NCBI GenBank assembly: GCA_023446155.1
Contig: JAEXIT010000004.1
Coordinates: 496,001 to 560,000 of the forward strand
Reading direction: 5' to 3'
From: Bacteroidota bacterium
Lineage (GTDB): Bacteria; Bacteroidota; Bacteroidia; Flavobacteriales; Flavobacteriaceae
Length of the DNA: 64,000 bases
Of the stretch, positions 36,596 to 44,848 are shown piece by piece. The notes beneath the pieces were generated by a model. The model worked only from the letters and a program-made list of their open reading frames with translations. It did not search any database and was not told where the DNA came from. How positions within the stretch are numbered: position 1 is the stretch's first letter; each line of letters opens with the position of its first letter. Both the position numbers and the translations under genes were made by a program.

Positions 36596-37597
36596 ATGAA
36601 AGTAAAATTAGGAATTAACGGATTCGGAAGAATCGGTAGAATTGTTTTTAGAGAAACTATTAAAAGAGATAATGTAGAAGTTGTAGCCATTAATGATTTA
36701 TTAGCCGTTGATCATTTGGCATACCTGTTACAATACGATTCGGTTCACGGTCGTTTCGATGGGAAGGTTGAAGTAAAAGACGGTCAGTTATATGTAAATG
36801 ATAAATTTATCCGCGTGACGGCCGAAAAAGATCCGTCGTTATTAAAATGGGATGAAGCCGGAGCAGAGGTTATAGCCGACTGTACCGGAATTTTCACAAC
36901 TTTAGAGAAAGCGGAAACTCATATTATTGGTGGGGCAAAAAAAGTAGTGATTTCAGCACCATCGGCCGATGTACCTATGTTTATCATGGGAGTAAATCAC
37001 GATAAAATGACGGCGTCGGATACGATTATTTCCAATGCGTCGTGTACGACAAACTGTTTGGCTCCATTGGCAAAAGTTTTAAACGACAACTTCGGAATTG
37101 TAGAAGGTTTGATGACTACCATTCACGCGACGACAGCTACACAGTTAACCGTTGATGGTCCGTCTAAAAAAGATTTCCGAGGTGGCAGATCGGCTTTGGT
37201 AAACATTATTCCGGCATCGACCGGAGCAGCCAAAGCGGTAACCAAAGTAATCCCCGAATTAAAAGGGAAGCTTACCGGAATGGCGATGCGTGTACCGGTA
37301 GCAGATGTTTCGGTAGTCGATTTGACGGTAAAACTTCAAAAAGAAACCTCCTATGCGGAAATTATGGACGTATTAAAAAAATCGTCTGAAAATGAAATGA
37401 AAGACATTATCGGATTTACCGAAGACGATGTGGTTTCTCAGGATTTTGTTTCCGATACACGTACGAGTATTGTAGATGCTAAAGCCGGAATTGAATTAAA
37501 TTCCACGTTCTATAAAATCGTTTCCTGGTATGATAACGAATACGGTTATTCATCCAAATTGATTGATCTTGCGGTGTATGCCGGACAATTGAAATAA
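36596..37597 (+). CDS. gapA: Glyceraldehyde-3-phosphate dehydrogenase
   Basis: 333 residues from ATG 36596; an upstream GTG at 36593 is in frame but less likely. NAD site INGFGRIGRIVFRE, catalytic Cys in SNASCTTNCLAP (about residue 151), catalytic His in TTIHATTATQ, and the end SWYDNEYGYSSKLIDL. NAD-dependent oxidation of glyceraldehyde-3-phosphate in glycolysis. Co-transcribed with pfkA; a strong bidirectional terminator follows. Confidence 0.96.
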   Translation: MKVKLGINGFGRIGRIVFRETIKRDNVEVVAINDLLAVDHLAYLLQYDSVHGRFDGKVEVKDGQLYVNDKFIRVTAEKDPSLLKWDEAGAEVIADCTGIFTTLEKAETHIIGGAKKVVISAPSADVPMFIMGVNHDKMTASDTIISNASCTTNCLAPLAKVLNDNFGIVEGLMTTIHATTATQLTVDGPSKKDFRGGRSALVNIIPASTGAAKAVTKVIPELKGKLTGMAMRVPVADVSVVDLTVKLQKETSYAEIMDVLKKSSENEMKDIIGFTEDDVVSQDFVSDTRTSIVDAKAGIELNSTFYKIVSWYDNEYGYSSKLIDLAVYAGQLK

Positions 37598-37612
37598 TCC
37601 GCGTTACCCATC

Positions 37613-37649
37613 ATAAAAAAGCCTTCCGCTTAGCGGAAGGCTTTTTTAT
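37613..37649. terminator. Bidirectional terminator, gapA / S9 peptidase
   Basis: AAAAAAGCCTTCCGC-TTA-GCGGAAGGCTTTTTT: a perfect GC-rich stem with A and T tracts on both sides. It serves gapA (+) and the peptidase gene (-). Confidence 0.92.
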
Positions 37650-37656
37650 GATTCAA

Positions 37657-37686
37657 ACCTGACAGGTTTTCGAAAACCTGTCAGGT
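37657..37686. repeat. Family B palindrome, copy 1
   Basis: A perfect 30 bp palindrome: half-site ACCTGACAGGTTTTC and its exact complement. A near-identical element is at 57269-57301, 20 kb away. Both lie between a gene end or start and a terminator. Not coding. Confidence 0.85.
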
Positions 37687-37699
37687 GTAGAATAGTAGT

Positions 37700-39877
37700 T
37701 TAATTATTCTTTAAATGCAAGTCGAAATAACGTGCGATTTTTTCATTTAAGTGGATACGGTCTCTACCGGATACATTGTGCTCATGAGTCGGATAAAGGA
37801 AATAATCCACTTGTTTTCCGGCTTTGATACATGCCTCGATAAATTCCATACTCTGTTGTTGTACCACTACCGGATCCTGTGCACCGTGAATCACTAATAA
37901 ATCCCCTTTTAATTGGTTTGCTTTATTGATCACGCTAGATTTTTCGTAACCGTCAGGGTTTTCCTGTGGCGTATCCATATAACGCTCACCGTACATTACT
38001 TCATAATATTTCCAATCGGTTACCGGTCCACCCGCTACACCAACTTTAAACGTATCGCTTTGGTTTAGCATTAATGAAATGGTCATAAAACCACCAAAAC
38101 TCCATCCGGAAACACCAATTTTATTTTGATCTACAAATGATTTTGATTTTAAGAATTCCACACCTTTCATTTGATCCGCCATTTCATTCTGACCTAATTT
38201 TCTATGGCTTCCATGACTGAAGTCCTTTCCTCTGGAATCACTTCCGCGGTTGTCCAATGTAAATACCACATAACCTTGTTGTGCCATATAATTGTCGAAA
38301 AGGTTTGCACCACCCAACCAACGGTTGTTAACCAATTGTGCGTGTGATCCACCGTAAACATACACCATTACCGGGTATTTTTTAGTAGCGTCGAAATTAG
38401 TAGGGTAGATCAAGCGTCCGTTTAGAGGTGTTTTCCCATCGGCAGAAGTAATCGTTACCAATTCCATTTTTGGCATGTTGATTTTACCTGCATATGGGTT
38501 TTCAGCGCTGATCAACGACGTAGCTTTTTTAGACTTAACGTTTACAATCGCCGCTTCGTTTGGTGTCGTCGTATTGCTATACTGATCGAAATAATACGCC
38601 CCGTTTGAACTTAAACTCGCTGCGTGTGTTCCACTAACGGTTGTTAAAACAGTTGTTTTACCCGACTTAAGGTCAACTTCATACAACTGACGGTCTAATC
38701 CGTTATTTGCAGTTCCGATATAGCTGATTTTAGTTCCTTTGGCGTCAAAATCCAACAGGTCTTTTACCACTACATCTTTATACCCTAATTTTTTGATTAG
38801 TTTTCCATCCGTATTATATAGGTACAATTGGTTGTATCCTTCATTTTCGGTTTGATATAAAAACTGATTTGGATTGTTAGGTAAGAACGTCAGATCGTGT
38901 TGTGGTTCTACATATGTACTGGCTTTTTCCTCAAATAAGGTTTTTACCAACGCACCGGAAACCACATCATACTGGTTTAATTTCAAATGATTTTGTTCGC
39001 GGTTTAACAAACCTACGTAAATAAATTTCCCGTTTGGATCCCAGGTAATACAAGTCAGGTATTGCTCTTTAGGTTCACCTGTTTTAAGTGTTACTTTAGT
39101 ATTAGTATTGGCGTCAAAGATCACTAAAGTCACTTCTTCGCTTTTCATTCCGGCCATCGGATATTTGATATCTTTTACTTCGGCAACACGAGCGCCAAAA
39201 TCTACCAACGGATAATTGGTCACCATCGTTTCGTCTTTATGGTAGTATGCCAATTTATCACCCGATTTGTTCCACCACATTCCCTGGTGAATTCCAAATT
39301 CCTGACGGTGGGTGTAGTCACTTCCGTTTACGATTCCGCTGTCGGTATCATTGGTTACTTCAATCGTTTTTCCGTTTGCATCGGTAATGCGGATGTTGTT
39401 TTTGTTTAACCAGGCCACGCGGTTTTTAGCATCGGTTGCCAATTGGTTACTCGCATCAGACGGGATCGATAAGGCTTTGGTAATGCTTTTTTGTGTCGCG
39501 TCAAACTCGACGATATAATTTGCTTTTTTACCGGCCACTTCAAAAGCCATGATATTCGCAGCTTTCCACTCATAAGCAAACGGGAACATTCTTAAATTGA
39601 ACTCGTCTTGTGGGAATTTAGCGCGTAAAGCATTCTGAACATCGTCTTTGGTTAATAAGGTGGTTTCTTTCCACTGGTTGTTTTCGCTGCGGGTTACCAG
39701 ATTCTGATAAGTGTTGTCAAGATACGTAATGGCACTTACGTCTTTTCGCCATTGTGTGGCCAACATCGATTTCGGTGCATACGTACGCATGCCTGTAGTT
39801 GCTTCTTCGATCGTCAGGTTACGTTGCGCGAACGTCATCGAACCGGCTAAAAGAAACAGAAAAGTGAACTTTTTCAT
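37700..39877 (-). CDS. Prolyl oligopeptidase family (S9B, DPP IV-like) peptidase
   Basis: 725 residues with a signal peptide (MKKFTFLFLLAGSMTFAQ). The N-terminal two thirds form the DPP IV beta-propeller (for example HDLTFLPNNPNQFLYQTENE). The C-terminal alpha/beta hydrolase has Ser in GVSGWSFGGFMT (near residue 590), Asp in IHGAQDPVV (near 668) and His in YPTHEHNVSG (near 700). It removes dipeptides, usually X-Pro, from peptides in the periplasm or outside. Active-site residues are intact. Single gene with its own terminator. Confidence 0.92.
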   Translation of the reverse strand: MKKFTFLFLLAGSMTFAQRNLTIEEATTGMRTYAPKSMLATQWRKDVSAITYLDNTYQNLVTRSENNQWKETTLLTKDDVQNALRAKFPQDEFNLRMFPFAYEWKAANIMAFEVAGKKANYIVEFDATQKSITKALSIPSDASNQLATDAKNRVAWLNKNNIRITDANGKTIEVTNDTDSGIVNGSDYTHRQEFGIHQGMWWNKSGDKLAYYHKDETMVTNYPLVDFGARVAEVKDIKYPMAGMKSEEVTLVIFDANTNTKVTLKTGEPKEQYLTCITWDPNGKFIYVGLLNREQNHLKLNQYDVVSGALVKTLFEEKASTYVEPQHDLTFLPNNPNQFLYQTENEGYNQLYLYNTDGKLIKKLGYKDVVVKDLLDFDAKGTKISYIGTANNGLDRQLYEVDLKSGKTTVLTTVSGTHAASLSSNGAYYFDQYSNTTTPNEAAIVNVKSKKATSLISAENPYAGKINMPKMELVTITSADGKTPLNGRLIYPTNFDATKKYPVMVYVYGGSHAQLVNNRWLGGANLFDNYMAQQGYVVFTLDNRGSDSRGKDFSHGSHRKLGQNEMADQMKGVEFLKSKSFVDQNKIGVSGWSFGGFMTISLMLNQSDTFKVGVAGGPVTDWKYYEVMYGERYMDTPQENPDGYEKSSVINKANQLKGDLLVIHGAQDPVVVQQQSMEFIEACIKAGKQVDYFLYPTHEHNVSGRDRIHLNEKIARYFDLHLKNN

Positions 39878-40000
39878 TTAGTACTAGAATTTTAAAAGGC
39901 TAAATTTATTTAATCTTATAGTATTATGGTGTTAACATCAACACAAAAAACACTACTGTAAACATTAGTTGCTGGATTGCCGATTTTGTTACAAACAAAA

Positions 40001-40032
40001 AATCCGCTTAAGACCTAGATCTTAAACGGACT
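40001..40032 (-). terminator. Terminator after PLP enzyme gene
   Basis: On the - strand TCCGTTTAAG-ATCTAGGT-CTTAAGCGGA followed by TTTTTTG; one mismatch in the stem. About 22 bp after the stop at 40055. Confidence 0.75.
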
Positions 40033-40054
40033 TAAACTAAAAAAAACTAAAAAC

Positions 40055-41260
40055 TTAATTTAAAATCGAAAGTTCCTTCATACAATCTTTCATCATCTGA
40101 TAGGTTCTCTCAATATCGTTATCCAATCCGATAGAGAAACGGATTAATCCATCCGTTAAGCCCATTTCGGCTTGTTCTTCCAATGGAATTTCGGAAGATG
40201 TTGATGTTCCCGGCGCACTGAATAAGGTTTTGTAAAATCCTAAACTCACCGCCAGATATCCTAAATTACGGTGTTGCATCAATTCCATAAGTTCATTGGC
40301 TTTATCCAACGAACCTACGTCAATCGTTAACATTCCTCCAAATCCGTATTCCGGATTGATCATGTTTTTATACAGTTCATGGCTCGGGTGACTTGCCAAT
40401 CCCGGATAAACTGTTTTAATGCCGTCATTTTCAAATTTTTCAGCCAAATACATTGCGTTATGACTGTGTTGTTTCATACGGATGTGCAAGGTTCTCAGGT
40501 TTTTTAAAACACTGGCCGAACGCAAACTGTCCATTGTTGGTCCTAAAAGCATACTTGCTCCGTCATTCACGTTTTTCAGCGCATTGATAAAGTCATGTGT
40601 TCCGCAAACCACACCACCAACTGTATCGCTACTTCCGTTGATGTATTTGGTTAAACTGTGAATAACCACATCGGCTCCTAATTTTGCAGGGGCTACAGAT
40701 AATGGTGAAAAAGTATTGTCGACAACCAAAGTAAGGTTGTGTTTTTTGGCTAGTTTGGAAAGGCTTTCAATATCGGCTACTTCCAATAAAGGGTTGCTCA
40801 CAGTTTCGCAGTACAATACTTTAGTATTCGGTTGAATTGCTGCTTCTACAACATCCAGTTTTGTAATATCGACGAACGAAGTTTTGATCCCCAAACGCGG
40901 ACCGAAATTTTTAAGGAATGCATAGGTTCCACCATAAATGGTACGGCTCGATACGATGTGTTCTCCGTTCTGACACAGTTGCAATAGGGTAGGTGTGATT
41001 GCACCCATTCCTGAGGCAGCTACATTGGCGGTTTCGGTTCCTTCCATTGCAGCCAACGCTTCACCTAAATATAAATTACTAGGAGAAGAGTGACGGGAAT
41101 AAAGGTAACATCCTTCTGCATTACCTTCGAAAGTGTCGAACATCGTCTTGGCCGACAGGAAAGTATAGGTAGACGAGTCGGAGATTGATGGGTTAACACC
41201 TCCAAATTCGCCAAAATACTGTAAATCCTGAATTTTATCAGCCGGGTTGAAATTTTTCAT
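40055..41260 (-). CDS. Cys/Met metabolism PLP enzyme (methionine gamma-lyase-like)
   Basis: 401 residues. The PLP lysine is in VIHSLTKYINGSSDTVGG (near residue 205), the cofactor-stacking Tyr/Arg in CYLYSRHSSPS, and the Asp in LVVDNTFSPLSVAP. This is the gamma-family of PLP enzymes: methionine gamma-lyase, cystathionine gamma-lyase and gamma-synthase cannot be told apart by eye. A divergent Lrp/AsnC-type regulator next to it suggests amino-acid catabolism, supporting a lyase. Start ATG 41260. Confidence 0.85.
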   Translation of the reverse strand: MKNFNPADKIQDLQYFGEFGGVNPSISDSSTYTFLSAKTMFDTFEGNAEGCYLYSRHSSPSNLYLGEALAAMEGTETANVAASGMGAITPTLLQLCQNGEHIVSSRTIYGGTYAFLKNFGPRLGIKTSFVDITKLDVVEAAIQPNTKVLYCETVSNPLLEVADIESLSKLAKKHNLTLVVDNTFSPLSVAPAKLGADVVIHSLTKYINGSSDTVGGVVCGTHDFINALKNVNDGASMLLGPTMDSLRSASVLKNLRTLHIRMKQHSHNAMYLAEKFENDGIKTVYPGLASHPSHELYKNMINPEYGFGGMLTIDVGSLDKANELMELMQHRNLGYLAVSLGFYKTLFSAPGTSTSSEIPLEEQAEMGLTDGLIRFSIGLDNDIERTYQMMKDCMKELSILN

Positions 41261-41371
41261 GCTTGTATAGTTAGTTGTGTTATAGTTACTGTATAAAAAG
41301 CCAAAATAACATTATTGGCGAAAAAAAGTCAATGATAGTTATTGAACTTAGATAATAAAACTATTAAAATG

Positions 41372-41379
41372 TATATTTG
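41372..41379 (+). promoter_or_regulatory. -7 box of Lrp/AsnC gene
   Basis: TATATTTG fits TAnnTTTG exactly, 73 bp before the start codon. A TTG upstream (41342) is spaced slightly long. The 190 bp divergent gap likely also holds the regulator's own binding sites. Confidence 0.45.
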
Positions 41380-41451
41380 TAGTTTTATTTTTCGTTTTAA
41401 AACGATTTGTACTATTTTGACCAAATTTTTTTAATTATACCAAAAATCCAT

Positions 41452-41910
41452 ATGAAATTCGACAATATTGATAAGAAATTGCTACAATTGTTGCAAACTG
41501 ACTGTAAGTTGACCAATAAAGAGCTTTCGTTAAAACTGAACCTATCGGTTACGGCCGTATACGAGCGAATTAAGAAAATTGAAAAGGAAGGAATCATTTC
41601 GCGTTATGTGGCACTTTTAAATCGGAATAAGATCGAAAAAGGTTTCGTCGTATTTTGTCATTTAAAGTTAACGCAGCATACCCGGGAGTTTATCAGTCAG
41701 TTTGAAAAAGAAGTGGTGCAATTAAACGAAGTCCTCGAGTGTTTTCATGTGAGTGGGGATTACGATTATATCCTTAAAATCTGTGTAAAGGATATGGAAG
41801 AATACCGGGAGTTTATGGTTACGAAATTAACTACATTGCAACATATTGGTAGTACTCATAGTACTTTTATGATTGGTCAGGTTAAGAATACTACATCTTT
41901 TGTGATTTAA
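41452..41910 (+). CDS. Lrp/AsnC family regulator
   Basis: 152 residues from ATG 41452; an in-frame TTG at 41407 would add 15 residues not typical of the family. The N-terminal winged helix is NIDKKLLQLLQTDCKLTNKE, then NLSVTAVYERIKKIEKEGII. The RAM ligand domain follows (FVVFCHLKLTQ, VLECFHVSGDYDYILKICVK). It probably senses an amino acid such as methionine or leucine and controls the divergent PLP enzyme gene. This last point is inference from position. Confidence 0.9.
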   Translation: MKFDNIDKKLLQLLQTDCKLTNKELSLKLNLSVTAVYERIKKIEKEGIISRYVALLNRNKIEKGFVVFCHLKLTQHTREFISQFEKEVVQLNEVLECFHVSGDYDYILKICVKDMEEYREFMVTKLTTLQHIGSTHSTFMIGQVKNTTSFVI

Positions 41911-41939
41911 ATTATGTTTTTTAAAAATATTTATATTGC

Positions 41940-41967
41940 GTTTTGCGAATAAATTCTTATTTTGGCA
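41940..41967 (+). promoter_or_regulatory. Possible promoter of the four-peptide operon
   Basis: TTTTG at 41941-41945 and a near-consensus TATTTTGG at 41959-41966 (one base short of TAnnTTTG) precede the first start codon by about 27 bp. The same TTATTTTGGC motif occurs ahead of the PLP enzyme gene on the other strand. Confidence 0.3.
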
Positions 41968-41992
41968 GATAATTAATCAAACCAAACAACTT

Positions 41993-42193
41993 ATGAAAAC
42001 AAACCTTTTAAACATCACCGGAGTAGAAGTGTTGTCGAAAGAAAACCAAAGACAAATTTTCGGACAAGTATTTGTAGAAGAAACAGGCCCTATTTCCAAC
42101 TGTGGCTGTTCTTGCAGCGGAGCCGTAACCGGACCGGCTTATTGTAATCGTATTATGGCTTGTCCTCAGGTATACACTTGTGGTGAAGTATAG
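41993..42193 (+). CDS. Leader-containing Cys-rich peptide 1
   Basis: 66 residues from ATG 41993; the frame is open further upstream but the paralogues all start MKTNLLN. Leader MKTNLLNITGVEVLSKENQR ends IFG at residue 24, like Bacteroidota natural-product leaders with an LSKxxQ motif. The core has six Cys in the pattern CxCxC-x9-C-x5-C-x5-C and the invariant block GPAYC, ending YTCGEV. Probably a secreted, disulfide-bonded or modified peptide. It diverges most in its leader tail (QIFG against AITG). The leader DNA AAACCAAACAACTT before the ATG is repeated ahead of peptide 2. Confidence 0.75.
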   Translation: MKTNLLNITGVEVLSKENQRQIFGQVFVEETGPISNCGCSCSGAVTGPAYCNRIMACPQVYTCGEV

Positions 42194-42225
42194 GATATCA
42201 TAAATAGAAACAAACCAAACAACTT

Positions 42226-42426
42226 ATGAAAACAAATCTTTTAAATATTTCCGGAGTACAAGTGTTGTCGAAAGAGAACCAAAGAGCGATTACGGGTCAG
42301 GTATTCGTTGAAGAGCCACACGATTTATCCAAATGTTGGTGTACTTGCAGTGGTGCGCTAGCCGGACCGGCGTATTGCAGTCTATATATCGGTTGTCTGC
42401 AAGTATACACTTGTGGTGAAGTATAA
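42226..42426 (+). CDS. Leader-containing Cys-rich peptide 2
   Basis: 66 residues. Same leader (MKTNLLNISGVQVLSKENQR-AITG) and the same six-Cys spacing. A Trp replaces Gly between the first two Cys (KCWCTCSG), and ALAGPAYC replaces VTGPAYC. It lies 32 bp after peptide 1, behind a copy of the same untranslated leader, so it arose by tandem duplication. Core differences with a fixed Cys frame suggest diversification of one scaffold. Confidence 0.75.
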   Translation: MKTNLLNISGVQVLSKENQRAITGQVFVEEPHDLSKCWCTCSGALAGPAYCSLYIGCLQVYTCGEV

Positions 42427-42451
42427 AAATCATAAAACAAACTAATTTACT

Positions 42452-42658
42452 ATGAAAACAAATCTTTTAAATATTTCGGGAGTACAAGTCTTATCGAAAG
42501 AAAGCCAAAGAGCGATTACAGGTCAGGTAATAGTTGAAGAACCGCACGATTTATCTAAATGTGGCTGCTCGTGTAGTGGTTCGGTAACCGGACCGGCGTA
42601 TTGCAGTCTTTATATCGGTTGCCTACAGGTATACAATTGTGGCGATACAAAAATATAA
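42452..42658 (+). CDS. Leader-containing Cys-rich peptide 3
   Basis: 68 residues. Leader nearly identical to peptide 2. The core keeps CGCSCSGSVTGPAYC and a middle SLYIGCLQVY shared with peptide 2, but the tail is NCGDTKI. It is the longest of the four by two residues. Spacing 25 bp after peptide 2. Confidence 0.75.
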   Translation: MKTNLLNISGVQVLSKESQRAITGQVIVEEPHDLSKCGCSCSGSVTGPAYCSLYIGCLQVYNCGDTKI

Positions 42659-42687
42659 TCTGATTCTAACTATTTAACCCCAAAACT

Positions 42688-42888
42688 ATGAAAACAAATC
42701 TTTTAAACATTGCCGGTGTACAGGTATTAACCAAAGACCATCAAAGAGCGATTACCGGAGAAATTGAAATAATCAACCCGGATTTATCACTTTGCGGTTG
42801 TTCGTGTAGTGGTTCTGTAACCGGACCGGCTTATTGCCGTCGTTATATTGCTTGTCCGCAAGTATATACTTGTTTGGATGTAATGTAA
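42688..42888 (+). CDS. Leader-containing Cys-rich peptide 4
   Basis: 66 residues. Leader MKTNLLNIAGVQVLTKDHQR-AITG. The segment between leader and first Cys differs most here (EIEIINPDLSL against QVFVEEPHDLSK), while CGCSCSGSVTGPAYC and the six-Cys spacing are kept; it ends YTCLDVM. Last gene before the terminator at 42914. Confidence 0.75.
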   Translation: MKTNLLNIAGVQVLTKDHQRAITGEIEIINPDLSLCGCSCSGSVTGPAYCRRYIACPQVYTCLDVM

Positions 42889-42913
42889 TCAACACCACCA
42901 ACAAAAAATAGTG

Positions 42914-42940
42914 AAACCCTGATTCTGTCAGGGTTTTTTT
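42914..42940 (+). terminator. Terminator of the four-peptide operon
   Basis: AAACCCTGA-TTCTG-TCAGGGTTT followed by TTTT; 25 bp after the last peptide stop. Confidence 0.85.
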
Positions 42941-42996
42941 AGGCCTTGTTTTATGAGTATCGTTGTCAGTAGTAAATCGTCGAGAATGATTTTCTG

Positions 42997-43689
42997 TTAA
43001 TCCGGTAAAGAAATTTTTAGAACTTCAGCTTTTCTGTTTCGTGCTATTGGTAAAGCGATATCTTTTACATATAAAGTGACACCCTCTATACGGCTGATTT
43101 GTTTACTATTGACAATATACGATTTATGAATTTGCAAGAAATCTTCCGTTGGCAACTGGTCTAAAATTTTTTTTAGGGTATGATGAATAATCAGCCGCTT
43201 ACTATTCTCCAAGTGTATTTCAATATAATTCTGCATACTCTGAATATAGAGGATATTTTTGGGGTGTACTTTTATCAAAACACCATTTTCTTTAAAAAAC
43301 AATGGTTTACTAGTATCTTCCTGCTTTAGCATCAGGTCGTACATTTTCTTAGCTTTACACACGGCATCTTTAAAATCCTCAAAAAAAATGGGCTTTACTA
43401 AGTAATCCACGGTATTTACTTTGTATCCTTCTAAAGCAAATTCTGAATAGGCAGTAGTGAAGATGATCATTGGTGATTTGTCCGTGATTCTTTTTGCAAA
43501 TTCCATTCCATTGAGAAGTGGCATCTGAATATCTAAAAAGATTAAATCGATAATTTCGGTGTTTAATTTTTCGAATGCCAAATGTGCATTGGAAAAGCAA
43601 CCTCTATTTTCCAAAAAATCAAATTCTTTAATGAATTCACTCAGACCCTCTCTGGCAATTCGTTCGTCGTCGATTACAATACACTTCAT
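42997..43689 (-). CDS. LytTR-family response regulator
   Basis: 230 residues. The receiver domain has acidic residues D7-D8 and the phosphorylation Asp 53 in LIFLDIQMPLLNGME, with Lys in YLVKPIFFEDF. The LytTR DNA-binding domain follows (IKVHPKNILYIQSMQNYIEI, DFLQIHKSYIVNSKQISRI). It overlaps the kinase gene by 4 bp. Targets are probably the two neighbouring promoters, either the peptide operon or the barrel genes; this is inferred from position. Confidence 0.92.
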   Translation of the reverse strand: MKCIVIDDERIAREGLSEFIKEFDFLENRGCFSNAHLAFEKLNTEIIDLIFLDIQMPLLNGMEFAKRITDKSPMIIFTTAYSEFALEGYKVNTVDYLVKPIFFEDFKDAVCKAKKMYDLMLKQEDTSKPLFFKENGVLIKVHPKNILYIQSMQNYIEIHLENSKRLIIHHTLKKILDQLPTEDFLQIHKSYIVNSKQISRIEGVTLYVKDIALPIARNRKAEVLKISLPD

Positions 43690-44705
43690 TGGTTATTCAA
43701 ATTTAGTTGTAATGCTACCTTGTATGTATTTTCGTGTGACGACAATGCTAATTTGTAATTGTTGGGATAGGACAAATCCAGTCTTTTTTGAACATATCGC
43801 AATCCAACGCCTTCTTTTTTGGTGTCGTTTAATGATGGATCAGTCGTGTTTTCTATTTTAAGAAATAATTGATTATCATTTACTAAAAAGATTTCCAGAT
43901 GAATAGAATTGCTTTTATCGGCAAAAGAAGACACATGCTTAAATGCATTTTCAACGAATGTTGATAAAACAAATGGAATGATCATCAATTGATTTTCAGG
44001 AATATTCCACTGACATGAGATTTGTAGGTTCTCTCCGGATCTGTCTTTTTCCAGTTCGAAGTAGTGCTTTAGAAACGCGATTTCATCGTCCAGTTTTATC
44101 CATTTGTTTTGGGATTCATAGACATAATAGCGCAATATTTTACTGTATTGGGAGAGTAATTCCAGCGCTTCGTCTTTGTCTTTTCGAATCAGGAATTGTA
44201 AGTTGTTTAATATATTAAAAGTAAAATGCGGACTCAATTGTGTTCGCAAATGGTTTATTTCCGATTCTAAAACGCTGTTTTTTAGGATCTCATGTTGTTT
44301 TTCGGCTTCTGTATTTTGTTTGAATAATTCCACCGAGTAACTCATCCCGGAAATCAAAATAGTGATCATCAGCATTCCGAAAAATAACGACAGCATTAGG
44401 TTCATTTTTCCTGCTGCTTCGGCAAAAATCATTTCAATAAGTATATAGCCTTCAATTGACAAGAGTATGGCTGTGAGAAAACTGGCAGACAAGGCATAGA
44501 TGATAAATTTTAGATCGGCTTTAATTCGCAAATATCTATTTGCTAACCGGTTAATTACGTAAATCACATGAATTCTCAACGTTAGTGTGATGGCAATTGA
44601 GAACAATAAAGCACATACAAACGTGAAATCATCTGACAATTGTAGGAAAGTCAGCAAAAACATAAAAAACCAAAACAAGAAATCCGTCTTTTTTATAGTA
44701 AACAT
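43686..44705 (-). CDS. LytS-type sensor histidine kinase
   Basis: 339 residues. Four membrane helices in the first 135 residues, a short coiled linker, then the His_kinase H-box LRTQLSPHFTFNILNNLQFL and an ATP-binding domain (PFVLSTFVENAFKHVSS, KEGVGLRYVQKRLDL). There is no extracellular ligand domain, so sensing must be by the membrane helices. Cognate to the overlapping LytTR regulator. Such pairs sense peptides in Firmicutes; the ligand here is unknown. Confidence 0.92.
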   Translation of the reverse strand: MFTIKKTDFLFWFFMFLLTFLQLSDDFTFVCALLFSIAITLTLRIHVIYVINRLANRYLRIKADLKFIIYALSASFLTAILLSIEGYILIEMIFAEAAGKMNLMLSLFFGMLMITILISGMSYSVELFKQNTEAEKQHEILKNSVLESEINHLRTQLSPHFTFNILNNLQFLIRKDKDEALELLSQYSKILRYYVYESQNKWIKLDDEIAFLKHYFELEKDRSGENLQISCQWNIPENQLMIIPFVLSTFVENAFKHVSSFADKSNSIHLEIFLVNDNQLFLKIENTTDPSLNDTKKEGVGLRYVQKRLDLSYPNNYKLALSSHENTYKVALQLNLNNQ

Positions 44706-44722
44706 AGCATACTGTTGTTTTA

Positions 44723-44751
44723 CAAAAGTAGCCTTTTCTCATTCGTTACAA
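44723..44751 (-). promoter_or_regulatory. Promoter of the LytS/LytTR pair
   Basis: On the - strand TTG (44751-44749), an 18 bp spacer and TACTTTTG (44730-44723) fit the Bacteroidetes -33/-7 promoter. A second TACTTTTG lies at 44791-44784, 61 bp upstream, and may be an alternative start or part of a repeated site. Confidence 0.5.
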
Positions 44752-44815
44752 GATTCGTTCGTCAACAAAAAACGACCGGTTGTCAAAAGTAAAAAGCAGC
44801 CTTGTGGTTACGCCA

Positions 44816-44823
44816 TAGTTTTG
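44816..44823 (+). promoter_or_regulatory. -7 box of the DUF6268/barrel operon
   Basis: TAGTTTTG fits TAnnTTTG, 26 bp before the ATG at 44849. No good -33 element is seen at the usual distance, which would fit an activator-dependent promoter. Confidence 0.4.
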
Positions 44824-44848
44824 CCTTTCATTAACGATAAATATATAT

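Noticed and set aside
41993..42888. Six-Cys peptides as substrates of the radical SAM enzyme at 52140
   Set aside because: They lie 9 kb away on the other strand with a different leader. Possible, but not supported directly.
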